Source: Apoda limacodes
Lineage: Eukaryota > Arthropoda > Insecta > Lepidoptera > Limacodidae
Direction: 5' to 3'
Length of the DNA stretch: 64,000 bases
Assembly (NCBI GenBank): GCA_946406115.1
Contig: OX291545.1
Span: 27,275,153-27,339,152 of the forward strand
Each line of letters starts with the position of its first letter. The stretch's first letter is position 1. Both the position numbers and the translations under genes were made by a program. Of this stretch, positions 1 through 11,510 are shown piece after piece. The notes beneath the pieces were generated by a model. The model was not told the DNA's origin and ran no database searches. It worked only from the letters and a program-made list of their open reading frames with translations.

Positions 1-85
1 GTTCTTCAAGAAAGAAGTAATACAATTTTTGAAGGGTCGGCAACGCGCGGGTTAACGGCTCGTAAGCTTGTTTGCCACCTTAAAA
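1..85 (+). mobile_element. LINE 3'-tail fragment
   Basis: A degenerate copy of the LINE tail seen better at 22986-23260 and 46890-47260 (opposite strand there). It shares the GGGTCGGCAACGCGCG block and the terminal GCTTGTTTGCCACCTTA block, but the roughly 60 bases between them are deleted. It begins before the window edge. Confidence 0.7.
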
Positions 86-860
86 TTGTGTTCTGGATAC
101 TAAACAAAACTGTATAAATAACTTAAAATGAAGTAAAATTAAACCTTTTTATCAGTAATTTTTACAAAACTTTCATGTAGTACCCATACATAACTTGTAA
201 ATTATATCATAGATCTGTTTTTAAATCCAGGTACTTACAGAAAATATACCTAGTTTACCTACCCATATTAATGAACTAAAAAAAGTAAGTCAGTATTAAG
301 TAGGTGTCGAAAGTCTATTATTATCATAAAACATATAGATTACTTATTGTGTTTTTTGTTCACATTTCGTTATAAATATACATATATATATACATAAATC
401 GGTATCCATACATACATATACATATATATATACATATATCGACTAGTTTCGAGCTTCCAACGGTTGCCGCATCGACTCAACTCCAACGAGATTCATAAAC
501 AATTAGTATATTATTAAAGACAAATATTACATATACGTATATCCTTGGACTCCAGAATCATTGATAATTCTTATCACATTTTCTTATCTTACAATGTAAG
601 ATTTTTTATTTAAGCACACAGTAATTGGAACTTTTCCTTTAATGCTCTCTTAGTTGTTAGTCAATTGGTCTAGTATTTTTTGGGTAATCAGTCATCAGGT
701 AGATAAAGAATTTATACGGAATTGTAACATCAGCTGCATAACAGCTTGATGATCCACCAACACGTAACCAAAACACAATTCTAAGTAATTTCATTCATAT
801 CGTTTCATCATTTATCGCTTCATTTTATAAATGACGATCACCAATAATATTATTATTATC
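86..860. other. AT-rich intergenic DNA, no gene seen
   Basis: No coding signal. It contains a low-complexity TA/CA stretch at about 370-440 made of ATACATATATATA runs. Nothing else was recognised. Confidence 0.6.
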
Positions 861-3347
861 TTCAGATAGTATTATCTAATATATAATATATTACAAATGC
901 AGAAGTGGATTTGCTTGTCTGTCTGTACCTCGTCACACTTCGTGTGTGCGATCGTAACGGTGCTTCCAAATGACCTAAGTTCTGGTACAAAGTTACAAGT
1001 AAGTAGTTAAAGCGATAGAGAAAAACATAGTATACTTGTGTCCCAAATAGATATGAACGCCGATGGCCAATCTCACGGCGGCGGCGTGGTCTGAAAATAC
1101 ACCACAGCGGTGGCGGCGTAGCCATGGGGCCCTAGATTTTTTATCAGGAATCGATTTCTTTAAACTTGATACTAGATAAATATATATATATGTCCGGACT
1201 GACTCATTACTGCCCAGCCCAGACCAATTCGACTCCTAAGGGGGTGAATTAAGGGTTGGAAGTTTGTATGAAAATCTGTCATCTTTTTAGTTTAATTTAT
1301 GAAAATTGGTATTCGTCTTTTTGAAACCAAGAATGATACGTTTTATGTTTCTGGAAAATCATCGAATGGGGAGTAAATTAGGGGCTGGAAATTTGTATTG
1401 AAATCTGGTTATTTTTGTAAATAAAACCATGAAAATCGGTATGTACACTTTTGGTTGCAAATAAAGAATTATGTGTTGCAGCATTTTTTGAAATTTAACC
1501 CCTAAGTAGGAAATTATAAATTAATTAGCAAATTTACTTAAAACTGGAAATAAATGGTCTTTAACGCTGTTAATGGAACATATAATTAGGAAAAATTGTC
1601 AACCCATAAGGTGAGAAAGGTGATTAAAATGTTTGTATTGGATAAAATATTTCTATGTTCAATTGACTTTAAACTTGGTATAAGTATATATACCAAGTTT
1701 CAAGTCAATTCGGGGTTTACAAAATTAACCTATAAGGGGAAAAAGGGGATGGTATAGTTTGTTTGTGATTTGAAATTTTTTTTTTCGTACTATTTACAAT
1801 AAACTTGGTATCGATGCTCTTCAACATAAATTAAAAACACTTATTTTTCCATTTAAAAAATACAACTCCTAAGGGGGTAAATAAGGGTGTCAAAGTTTGT
1901 ATTATGTTTCAGCATTTTTCAAAATTCAGGTCGTAAGTAAGTAAGAAATAGTAGTCACAAAGTTTTTATGAGATAAAATATGCTAAATTTACTTGCAACT
2001 TGGAATTTGCTTTTTCAAATTGTGTTTCAAGTTTTTTTTCAAATGTGATCCCTAAGAACATTAATAGTGTGTGTAAGTTTTAATGAGAGTTGGAAATATT
2101 CTTACAGTCAAATTTATACGAAATTTATTTTTTGAATACTGTCCTAACACAATAAATAAGATAGGTGGTAGCGGAGGTAAATTTAATGAGTCATGTTGCT
2201 ACGGGTGTGAGCGGGAAAGCAAGTAGCGGCGGCGGCGCGTTGACACAAACTTACGGCGATGACGGCGCTCATACCTAATCCCAACTAAGAGTTTCCACGG
2301 TAATATATTTTTTTGCGGTTGATACCTGATAATATCTTCACGTACAGCAATAAAGTTACGAGGTGACTTGATTTGTGGTACAAGTATGGCTGAAAAGACG
2401 TAGAAGAAAAAAAGTACTTTTTATTATTCCCACGGAAATACTGTTAATTAACTTAAGATACTGACTGCACTGTTTATTGATATAACAAATACATAGGGCA
2501 TGCTCCCGAAAATTACCAGTAGGTATCAATTTTCCCCGGGAATTTAACCATGACTACAAAACCCAGTACCTACTGCAAATATATTTCGTGGTATTTGCGG
2601 TACCCGGTTTTTTATATAGTTTAAAAAAAAATTAAAAGATTTAGTCAAATTATCAAATTGTTAGGATCCCTGTATATAAGTACCTATCTACCGTTATTTC
2701 GCGACTCACAAAAAGAGGTGAAAAAAGTATAAAAACTAAAAATTATTTTCTGAAAACATCATTATCGAGTCTTCAAAGATCATAGAATTATTAACAACGA
2801 AAAAAAATTAAGAATATTACTTAATAAATATAACTTTGAAACTACTTGCTGATGGTGCTTAGGCGTAGCAAAGACCCTTAACATGTGTATCTTAAAATCA
2901 TAGTGGGCAAGAAGAAATACTGCCCTTGAAGACCTGGCAAAATTGTGTAAATACTAAGGAATTTTGTATTTTGAAAAACAGGTAATCAGGTAAAGAATGC
3001 AACCTAAATAGTGCAGCCTTCGGGACAAGTTTCAAATCTAATAGGGCCGTTGATAGTTGCTAGATTTAGGCTTGTTAGGGCACGTTCATTTTGAAAATTT
3101 ATGAAGAGGACTCTGTTAAGTAGTAATCTAAAAATAAATAATAATAAAATAAAAAATAATAAATAAATAAAAATCTAAAATCTCAATTTTTTTACAACTG
3201 ACTGACGCCAAATTTAATTGGTACAACCCAGCCTAATTAAAGTTTATTATAGCTAACAACTAACATAATTTTATGAAATAAAATTTCATAAGTACCAAAT
3301 AAGGGCCATGATCGAATTCCACAAGTGAAACCGCGGGCATAAGCTAG
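861..3347 (+). mobile_element. Helitron-like repeat block with degenerate internal repeats
   Basis: The left side (about 870-925) resembles the start of lepidopteran Helitron-like elements (ATTACAAATGCAGAAGT, then TGTCTGTCTG). The right end is a clear terminus, CCGCGGGCATAAGCTAG followed by T, ending at 3347. Between them, at about 1220-2110, the motif CTCCTAAGGGGGT, or degraded forms of it, recurs every few hundred bases next to GGAAGTTTGTAT-type text, so the interior is a set of diverged repeats. The block may be several nested insertions rather than one element; the outer limits are approximate. Confidence 0.5.
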
Positions 3348-3467
3348 TAAAAGAACCGTTTGTACTTATTCGTAATTTGTTTAATTACGATTTTAAACAG
3401 ATAAAGTTTTTTTACAATCGTTTCAGTACCTAGCTATATGTATAGATAAATATAATCTTTATAATAG

Positions 3468-3596
3468 ACTAGCAGGCCCGGCAGACTTTGTTCTACCTGT
3501 AAAGTTGATGCACTGAAGCGCCATCTGTTACAACAAAGGGTAGGTAGGTAGCTATTACCCACAGCTACACCCGCGTGGATTTCTATTAGATACCTA
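3468..3596 (-). mobile_element. Old terminal fragment of the CTAGCTGACCCGGC element
   Basis: It starts ACTAGCAGGCCCGGCAGACTTTG, a diverged form of the terminus that starts the next two copies (TAGCTGACCCAGCGAATGTG at 3597 and TAGCTGAACCGGCGAACTTTG at 4067). The rest has decayed. The strand follows the opposite-oriented terminus ending near 27108. Confidence 0.5.
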
Positions 3597-4066
3597 GCTG
3601 ACCCAGCGAATGTGGTTTTTTTTTAAACAGCTGCCGCACCAACATATTGTGAAAGGGTTATACTAATTCTTACCAAAATTTCATTAAAACCGGTTTACTC
3701 TTATTGCGCGAGATCGACACTCACTTGACCCTGTCCGGCTCGCACTTGACCCTTTTATTCTTTCTCAGAAACCTTCCCCGGCGTGTGCATAACAACTTAC
3801 CAAAATTTCATTAAAATCAGTTTACCCTCAGTGCGCAAGTGCGACTCGCACTTGACCGTTTTAAAACAAATTACCTGAATTGGTCCAGCCGTCTTCCAGT
3901 TTCCCTTAGTACGCGAGTCCGACTCGCACTTGACAGTTTTTTTTTATAAGAACCTTCTCCTGACATTAACAAATACAACAGAAAAATAATTAGGGATATC
4001 GGTCTAGCCTTTCAAGCGTGATGGCGTGACCAAGGGAAAAAGGGATTCATTTTTATATATATAGAC
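3597..4066 (-). mobile_element. TA-tailed lepidopteran repeat, copy A
   Basis: It runs from TAGCTGACCCAGCG to the tail GGGATTCATTTTTATATATA. Inside, blocks beginning CTTACCAAAATTTCATTA start at 3669 and 3796, each followed by GCGCGAGTCCGACTCGCACT-like text. Copy B follows immediately in the same orientation with the same ends, so the pair is a head-to-tail duplication or two insertions of one family. The family was not identified beyond recognising these ends. Confidence 0.6.
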
Positions 4067-4162
4067 TAGCTGAACCGGCGAACTTTGTTTCTTTTTTTAA
4101 AGCAACTGCCGCACCTACTGTGAAAGAATTGTACTAATTCAGAAACCTTCCCCTTACCAAAA

Positions 4163-4735
4163 TTGCATTACAATCGGTTTCGCCTTATTGCGCGAGTTCA
4201 ACTCTTTCTCAAGAACATTCCCCGGCGTGTGCATAAGAACTTACCAAAATTTCATTATAAACGGTTCACCTTTATTGCGCGAGTCCGACTCGCACATGAC
4301 CGTGTCCGACTCTCACTTGACCCTGTCCTACTCGTACTTGACCCTTTTTTTTCTTTCTTAGAAAACCTTCGCCGGCGTGTGCATAACTACTTACCAAAAT
4401 TTCATTACAATCGGTTAACCCTTACTGCGCGAGTCCGACTCGCACTCGACCCTTTTTTTCTGTCTCAGGAACCTTCCCGGCGTGTCCATAACTACTTACC
4501 AAAATTTCATTACAATCGGTTTACTCTTATTGCGCGAGATCGACACTCACTTGACCCTGTCCGGCTCGCACTTGACCCTTTTTTTCTTTCTCAGAAACCT
4601 TCACTGGCGTGTGCATAACAACTTACCAAAATTTTATTAAAATCGGTTTACCCTTAGAACGCGAGTCCGACTCGCACTTGATCGTTTTTTTTTCATAAAA
4701 ACCTTGCCTTAACAAACACAACAAAAAAAATTACC
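4163..4735 (+). repeat. Variable-length tandem array (about 90-150 bp units)
   Basis: Each unit holds CTTACCAAAATTTCATTACA, then GCGCGAGTCCGACTCGCACT, then TTTCTTTCTCAGAAACCTTC and GGCGTGTGCATAAC. Units differ by whole sub-blocks such as an extra ACTTGACCCTGTCC segment, which explains the uneven length. The GTCCGACTCGCACTTGAC piece is the same motif that ends the GGCCAAGTGCGAG elements elsewhere in the window. Confidence 0.75.
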
Positions 4736-4911
4736 CGAATTGGTCCAGCCGTCTCAGTTTTCCTTAGTGCGCGAGTCCGACTCGCACTTGACAGTTTTTT
4801 TTTCATTAGAACCTTCTCCTGACAATAACGAACACAACAGAAAAAGAATTAGCGAAATCGGTGTAACCGTTAACGCGTGATGGCGTGATCAAGGGAAATA
4901 GGGATTCATTT

Positions 4912-4918
4912 TTATATA

Positions 4919-4962
<44 letters not shown>

Positions 4963-4966
4963 ATAT
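4912..4966. repeat. (TA)n simple repeat
   Basis: An almost pure TA run of about 50 bases, forming the tail of the preceding element. Confidence 0.9.
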
Positions 4967-5270
4967 AATAATAGATATAATTAGAACAGTACCTGCTAGT
5001 CATATGAGGATATGGTCTAGCCAAATCAATGACAACTCAACGTTTAACAATAAGAACGACTACTTCATGATATTGTCAATCTTGGTTTTAATGACACGGG
5101 TTTTTAGTTCAAAATATCCATATTTGTTAGTCAAGTCGAAACAATTGCACCTTTTGAACTTAATACTTTCATCCAGACCGAGAGTTAACTCAGGAATAGG
5201 TTATTCTACAAATGAAACCGCGACGATCGTCTAATGTAAGATAAAAGTGCACTGTTTTTGACTATGCAGT
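4967..5270. other. Intergenic, nothing recognised
   Basis: A short open frame on the plus strand here shows no family signature. AATGAAACCGCG near 5210 resembles the core before Helitron-like 3' ends in this window but lacks the terminal CTAG. Confidence 0.5.
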
Positions 5271-6767
5271 TGGCTGATGCAGCCATTACAGCCTCACCGG
5301 GCTTTTGGGGTGAGACTCTGAAGAAGTGTCAGCCTATATAGCGCCCAACGCTCAAGGGCTCCCCACGGGGGGAGCCTCGGCTTAGGTTGTCGCTCTTAGG
5401 GTCGTCCCTTCGACCAGTGTGAGCCTCGAACCCGAAGATGAGTCAGTGCCAGGAGGGGAGTTCCCCGTTACTCGGTTGCGATTGCAATTGAGTGGGGGCA
5501 CGAAGCGCCCCGGCACTCTTTGATACCTCGTGTATCCGTGCGTTCGCCGACGAACCCGGGGACGCCAGCGTCGTGTTAGGGAGAGACCCTATTTGGGGAG
5601 GTTGTTGAGGCAAGTCTATCCGGATAGCGAGATCGTCGTTTGGGGCCGTTAGTACGTGCCGAGGCCGCCTAACAACAGTTTTGCGACCGTGCCGAGGTTG
5701 GTCGGGGGAATGATAGGTTGTAGATTTCACAATTAATCGATTCAGGTGATTTTGTGTACGATCGAAAAGCAGACTGCAAGGTCTTTAAGATATTGGGGAA
5801 TCGTGGGGAGCTCGAAGTCCCTTTGTAGGTCCACAATACGGACGTACCAGGAGGCTCCGGAGGCCGCTCTGAGGAAGCGGTTTTGAGGGTCTGAAGTTTG
5901 TGGAGGTTGCGTTTAGGCAACGCATAGATGACGCTAGCATATGCTTGTATGGGGCAGATGCAAGTAACGCAAAGAGTAAGCTCATTTCTTAGCGAATGTA
6001 ACTGTACTTGCCTATCATGGGATATAAACGACCGAGGACAAAAGAGAGAGTACCTTCGACTCTATACCGAAAGCTGCGGTTCGACAAATAGTCTCGTATG
6101 ATGAGTACGAGGCGGTCTGGCAACTGATAGTGGTACAGTTTATAAATTAAACCGTTGTGCCAGACTTTGTCGAATGCTTTCGCTCCATCGAAGAAGACAG
6201 CGCGCGTGTGACGGGGTTTACCTAATACTGATTGGAAGCCACTCAGAATGTGTTCCGTGATCCAGAGGATCCAGTGGGGGTTCGGGGGCAGAGAAGTTCT
6301 GCGCTACACTTCACCGTCTACCTCTAGCACGTGATCAGGATCGAAAGGTTGTGTGCTTAAGGCACATTGGGCTTGGAGGCTAGATGCAAGGCAATCCGTT
6401 TTTTCGTCGTCATCGAGCGCGAAAACGGTTTTGGGACGAGTTCACGGAGTGAGGGAATTTAAGGTCTCTGATTTCAAAGCTCTGGCTAGGCGCCAATAAG
6501 CTTGTCGAGAAGGAGAAATATTCTCCGTCAGATCACTGAAACGTTGGGCGCAAAGCTCAGCTACAGCTCAGTTGAAGCGAGCTTTGTTTTCGGTGGTGGG
6601 AGCGCGATCGCGGCGGGCTGCTTTACGCTCAGTCATTAGTGACCTGATGTGCTGAGGCAGGATAAGGTAGTGGTAGTCACCAACCGGCGCTTGTCTTGAG
6701 CACTTGCCAACGGTGGCGGTGAGGTGGCTAGTGACTGAGTCAATAGCCACATTAATATCGTTTGTCG
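5270..6767 (-). pseudogene. Broken jockey-type non-LTR retrotransposon (reverse transcriptase fragment)
   Basis: Read on the minus strand, pieces of a jockey-clade ORF2 appear in order. Near 6750-6570 is the linker between endonuclease and reverse transcriptase (SLMTERKAARRDRA). Near 6210-6030 is a reverse transcriptase core with AKAFDKVWHNGL. At about 5985-5760 is the post-catalytic part (SASPYKHM-like text, ASGASWYVRIVDLH in shifted frames), and at about 5730-5640 the C-terminal RRPRHVLTAPND motif. Stops and frame changes separate them, and the segment that should carry the YADD catalytic motif is missing, so the copy is dead. Its 5' edge abuts a Lep1 Helitron terminus. The clade call rests on family resemblance read by eye. 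Confidence 0.8.
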
Positions 6768-6813
6768 AATGCCACGCCGATAACCAAATTTAGGGTGGGT
6801 GGAGCAAAAGCTA
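6768..6813 (+). mobile_element. Lep1-type Helitron 3' terminus
   Basis: CCACGCCGATAACC, AATTTAGGG, GGAGCAAAAGCTAG followed by T is the standard 3' end of the family. Only the end is present; the left side is joined to the jockey LINE. Confidence 0.75.
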
Positions 6814-8185
6814 GTAAGTATGCAAAAAAATAAACTGACTGACTGATATATCAACGCACAGCCTAAACTACTTGGTTTAGAGACTTGAATGTTTGGACAG
6901 AGGTTCCTGTTATAACGAAGCCAAGCACTGAGAAAGGATTATGCAGTAATCTTCCCAAGTGTGATTGGTAATTGGCTCAGGATATACCTTATCTTATTTA
7001 ATAAAACTATATTTTAATGAAAGACATACAGAATATTAGTAATTATTTAGGAAATGTAGGGTATAACAAAATGTTTGATGTGGCTATTTAATCAAAAGAA
7101 AATTACAGACTTGGAATACGAAATGGGATCTGACAACCGTCTTGTCATTCACTCTTGAGATTGTGCACTTGACACCAAAGAACTGATATACCTATGTGTT
7201 ATAACATATACGTATCGGATATTGTTTACGATAAATATAAGGCCTTCTAAAACTTTCATATTTCGTTTTGACTGGACTAAGCTCCATAGTTGACTTTAAC
7301 ACCCCTTATATCATTACGACGACTCAGTATTTCCATACACAGAAAATGACATAAGTAAAATGAAAGGGACATGAAATGTCTTTAGCTGCAGATTTACTGG
7401 CGTCGTCATTGATCTGCTCGAAAGCCTTCATTCTTTTACGTTCCTGGCATCTCTCCATGCTCTCATATTGCGTTTTGGATATCACTGAAGAGCTCCCGAG
7501 AAGCCCCTTCCAAGTGTTTACGATCTCTACATTATGATTTGGCTTTTGACGTGTATAAATCATTTTGAAAAGTACACACGAAAACTATACAGTCAAAATC
7601 TGTAAAAAAAAATCTGGCAGCTGTGTATAAAAATATTACCTGTTTCGCGGCAGATCATAGCTTTAGTAGGTATGCTATTCAAAACAAACCAAATGTTATG
7701 TGCACTGTGTACGGAGATAAACGGGCGTATGTAAATTGCTAAAAGCCATGCGAAAAACTACTTTAAATAAGTTTTAAATTGCATATATTTATTTTTTATC
7801 TACAGCTTAGTTTAAGTATATTTTATTAATTATATGTAATAAGATTTATGAATAAGTTCCTGTGATAAGTATACTTTTGATAACACTATCTGATCGATAC
7901 AAAGTACATACTAAAATTACTTTTAGCTCGATATTTACCTTTACCTAATCACTGTGATATCGCTAAAAATTATCGTACGCGACACAATACGTACGTTCCT
8001 TATGATAAGTTCCATTAATATTTTTGAAGATCGGTGTCTATAAACAAGAGTAGATTTCCGGTGTCTAAGCCTAAAAATTCCAGATATATTTGTAGCGGTT
8101 TCAACAGGTGTTAATAATAACTACATTATGGTTCGATGATTACAATTAAAGAGGCAGTACTACGTGACAGAAAAGATAAGTAAAT
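6814..8185. other. Intergenic, no gene seen
   Basis: Short unrelated open frames only (for example 7324-7563 minus, 79 codons). I see no domain, splice structure or repeat signature. Confidence 0.5.
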
Positions 8186-8189
8186 AAAA

Positions 8190-8612
8190 AAGCTTGCCAA
8201 GTGCGATTAGGACGGGTAAGAAGGGTTCCGTACCATTACATAACGGCAAAAAGACACGTTTGTTGTGTGGAAGTCTCCCTTAAATATTGGTTTTATTTTA
8301 ATTTAATTATTTTTAAATTAAATATTTATCTAAATCTTCTGTGAATATTTCAAGCCCCAACCTGTTGCCGTTATCAATAACGAGCAACAACGAGCAAAAA
8401 AAAATCACGTTTGTTGTTTGGGAGCCCCCTTAAATATTAATTTTGTTCTATTTTTTAGTATTTTTTGTTATAGCGGCAATAGGAAAACATCATCTGTGAA
8501 AATTTCTACTGTCTAACTATCACGGTTCATGAGATACAGCCTGGTGACAGACGGACGGACAGCGGGGTCTTAGTAATAGGGTTCCGTTTTTTAACCTATG
8601 GGTACGGAACCC
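8190..8612 (+). mobile_element. GGCCAAGTGCGAG / GGTTCCGTACC element
   Basis: The start is CTTGCCAAGTGCGATTAGG followed by GGGTTCCGTACC. The end is AGACGGACGGACAG, then GGGTTCCGTTTTT and GGGTACGGAACCCC. The outer GGTTCCGTACC and GGTACGGAACC form an inverted pair. This is one of many members in the window; the family is common in lepidopteran genomes. Confidence 0.75.
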
Positions 8613-9355
8613 CAACAAGATATGTAACTGAGCGTGCGTGAGTAGTGCAGCTTCATCTCAACTTACAGAGATTATCATTGAAATACATCAAATAAATTGA
8701 TAGATCATTGTTATCAAAAAATGCTTATACTCAGGGTTTAAAGCACTATCACGGCTATGCTTAAGCAAAGTTGTTAAAGAGATTTATTTGCCAAAACTTA
8801 AAAAAAACAGTGAAAAGGGGGCAGTTTAGGATTGTTTTTTGACGCACAAAAGTTCATTAATCGTGTTATCACGTTTTTCAGGGTTTGAATATAGAATATA
8901 GTTAGAATAAAGTTATTAAATTAAGGTCGGATCTGCTCGGACGAAAATGTTCCTACCGACGTACTCTACTTTTGGGAATGAAGAAGAACTTTTTCTTTTG
9001 TAGGAATTTTAAAACCAATAAAGTAGATCTACAAATTTTGACCGGGTCTTACTGAATCGTAACGAAGATTTGGTTAAAATAATATGTACCTGATCTGCAT
9101 TCGTTTACGATTGCAGTAGGTTAGTTAATCGATCCAGATTGGCTTGTCTTTATTAACGTCTGTGTCGTAGTGTTAGTTACAATATACAAAGGTAGTTGTA
9201 GTCAAAACTTACCAATAACCTTCTTAATAGATTTACGCATAATTCTACTACTGGTGGTAACAGATATACCGAATGCAAGTGACATCGTATTGAGCTTTTA
9301 AAAAATGTTTTGCTCAATTTCCATAAAATATCTGTATAGCGGTTCACAAAAGACA
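8613..9355. other. Intergenic, nothing recognised
   Basis: No gene or clear repeat. The next element may begin inside this stretch, but I cannot place its left end. Confidence 0.4.
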
Positions 9356-9488
9356 CATTTCTGTAAAATTTCATCAGAATCTACATAGACGGTGAAATTA
9401 TAAGGCTTTGTTATACGGACGGACGGACGTACGGAGATGACGAATTTATAAGGGTTCCGTTTTTTCCATTAAGCTACAGAACCCTAAA
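9356..9488 (+). mobile_element. 3' part of a GGTTCCGTACC element
   Basis: It contains GGACGGACGGACGTACGGAG, AAGGGTTCCGTTTTTTCC and the terminal ACAGAACCCTAAAAA, matching the right ends at 8612, 35342 and 42059. The left end is not recognised. Confidence 0.65.
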
Positions 9489-10214
9489 AATTATAAAAAC
9501 AGAAATAATAGCCCGAAACAGTTGATCAGGCCCTTATATTTTTTTATACCTATCATATAAAAAAAAAATCAATTCTTTGCGATAAGGTCGTGCGGAGCGG
9601 AAATTGCACTAAATATCTACACACCTACACCTCAGTTATCTTGTTTATCGCTCCTTACAAATTTAATTATAGCTAACATTGAAATTCATTGAATTACTTA
9701 TTTCATTCATAATTGAATCGGCGAGCGATATAGTAGTGCGATACCGTGTTCTTATCCAAAATTTTGTGCTGGGATTGTACTTTGCGAAAGTGAGTTATTT
9801 TTGTTTTGTTTTTTTTTTTGTCCAATGACGGTCTACACTTAATACTATACTTAGTATTTCCGGTCTCTGGTAACTTCACTCTTGAGGTTATTTACCACGA
9901 AAAATGTTTTGTAAATAATTTTAAATCGTATGCTCAGATCTTATAGAAAACTTTGATGTTCATTTTTCATGGTTTTTTCCGTCCTTATGTTGGCTGGTAA
10001 ATATTTAACTATTTATAGATCTAGAATTTCCTGACAAAGTACTAATACCGGACAGAGCACACTCGAATTAGGTACTTTGGTTCTGACGTGACGGAGTACT
10101 CTCGCTCGATAAAGCAAAAAACCTATTCCTATGTATCTCATTAGTTAAAGTAAATTTATTTAAGAAAAAAGTGATAAATGTTTAAGGCTTTGTCCTTTTC
10201 TGTGCTTCTAAGGC
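9489..10214. other. Intergenic, no gene seen
   Basis: AT-rich, with T runs. No coding or repeat signal recognised. Confidence 0.5.
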
Positions 10215-10375
10215 GCAAGCCACATAGGATCTGGCGCGGGCGCTAACATGGCACGGGCATCATTCTATTTAATTCAAATTCCGTACGAATTGCGTGGAAA
10301 TAAAGTCGCAATTTTAACACATCGAAAAGCGTCCGTGCCATACCATCGTATGTGGCTTGCACCTAACTATCCCTG
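10206..10375. repeat. Inverted-repeat element with nested arms
   Basis: GCAAGCCACATA near 10216 pairs with TATGTGGCTTGC near 10360, and inside this ATGGCACGG (about 10248) pairs with CCGTGCCAT (about 10335). The interior holds a 77-codon frame with no recognisable features. A small MITE is the simplest reading. Confidence 0.6.
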
Positions 10376-10419
10376 TGTCAAACATCACATTCGTTGCAAC
10401 TTGAATACGAGGCATTACG

Positions 10420-10474
10420 ACGACACGACGCGACCATCGATATGTTTTTCATATCGATGTACGCGACGTGTCGT
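10420..10474. repeat. Long hairpin, 25-bp arms, 5-nt loop
   Basis: The left arm (10420-10444) starts ACGACACGACGCG and ends CATCGATATG. The right arm (10450-10474) is its reverse complement with three mismatches. The innermost 10 bp are perfect around a TTTTT loop. Confidence 0.85.
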
Positions 10475-10559
10475 TAAATAACAGCAGATTAACAAACTTT
10501 AACATTGAAATTATCTTAGTAGAGCTATCGTCAGTACGAATTTGGAGAGTAAAAAAAAG

Positions 10560-10715
10560 CTGTTTCTTTAGGGACTTCAGTACAGGGTTTTTCAAAAAGT
10601 TAAATTTTTATGGGGGTCGGCAACGTGCGAATAATGCCGCTACGCTAGTGATGCAAGCATCTATTCTATAGGCTACGGAGACCGCTTAACATCACGCGGA
10701 TGTTGTCCTTGTCTC
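10560..10715 (+). mobile_element. Degenerate LINE C-terminal tail fragment
   Basis: It shares, in order, GGACTTCAG, GGGTCGGCAACG, GCAAGC and GGCTACGG-GACCGCTTA with the reverse complement of the tail at 22986-23260. It is diverged and lacks the polyA end. Confidence 0.6.
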
Positions 10716-11390
10716 TCCTCAAGACATGTCACACCATCTCCATCTGTTTTCACGGAGTTTCTCTGCTGCGATAGTTCCGCGCTATACTATTTATTCGCAG
10801 TTTGTTCATTTTGGTTGTGTAGATCTTCTGTTTCTCTCTTTTATGATTGCCAAATATTCTGATCCATAGACTAGAGCCTAATTTTAGTGTTGTATAATTT
10901 ACAGCACACTGTATACCTAGTGCTCGTTTTAATTTTATTTGCCAGCGCGTATATATGAGTAAATTCTCTACTAACTCTATTATTAAGAGTTCCGAGCCGA
11001 AAGTCGGCCAGTTGAAATGACAGTCCCGCACGAGTACTAAACGACTGTTTTTAATATAGTTGTGAAAAATTGAAATAAATAAATTTTGACAGTTATTCTT
11101 TTATTGGGTAAAGTAACAAAAATACTTAGTGCGTAATTATGAAGTTTCCACTCAGAAAACGTATACGTAATATAGGTTTAATTTAACAAATGTTTAAAAA
11201 AAAAAATTTTCAGTATATAACATTTACGATGTATAATTTAAAACGTCACAGTTATTTTCCCAAAGTGGTTGACCAGGGGCTGAAATGTGGGGAACAGCCT
11301 CTCTTTATCAGCTGATTAGATAAGGGTGGCTTTCTTTAGGTGCGTTCTATTGACGGTAGTGAAAGCTATGACATCACATCGGCATTTAAA
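10716..11390. other. Intergenic, no gene seen
   Basis: Holds a 93-codon minus frame (10750-11031) without recognisable domains. Nothing supported. Confidence 0.45.
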
Positions 11391-11394
11391 TCGT

Positions 11395-11510
11395 TTTAAG
11401 TACATTCAAGGGGTTTCGCGAGGTCAGTCAGACTTCCATACGTTTTTTATCTCTAATCCCAGAGTCCGAATAACTCGGGATGTTCCCAATAAGGTCCCCG
11501 TTCAATAAAT
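11395..11510 (+). repeat. Dispersed repeat shared with aristaless intron 1
   Basis: GGGGTTTCGCGAGGTCAGTC, CAGAGTCCGAATAACTC and TGTTCCCAATAAGGTCCC recur at 21808-21890 as GGTTTCGAGAGGTAAGTC, CAGAGTCTGAATAGCTC and TGTTCCCAATAAGGTCCC. The copy here has about 25 extra bases in the middle. Confidence 0.75.

Larger units (their letters stand above)
4067..4966 (-). mobile_element. TA-tailed lepidopteran repeat, copy B, with expanded tandem array
   Basis: It has the same ends as copy A (TAGCTGAACCGGCGAAC to AGGGATTCATTTTTATATATA). The interior array is longer: blocks beginning CTTACCAAAA start at 4153, 4240, 4390, 4495 and 4622, giving spacings of about 87, 150, 105 and 127 bases. The array reads through as one 151-codon plus-strand frame (4163-4618), which is a by-product of the repeat and is not called as a gene. 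Confidence 0.65.

Noticed and set aside
862..1125. 87-codon minus frame
   Set aside because: Lies in a Helitron-like repeat and contains only simple GC-repeat-derived text.
4163..4618. 151-codon plus-strand frame as a gene
   Set aside because: It is built from a variable tandem array inside a transposable element; its repeats explain the open frame and no domain is present.
10248..10481. 77-codon frame in a GC-richer patch
   Set aside because: It spans palindromic repeat arms and has no domain.
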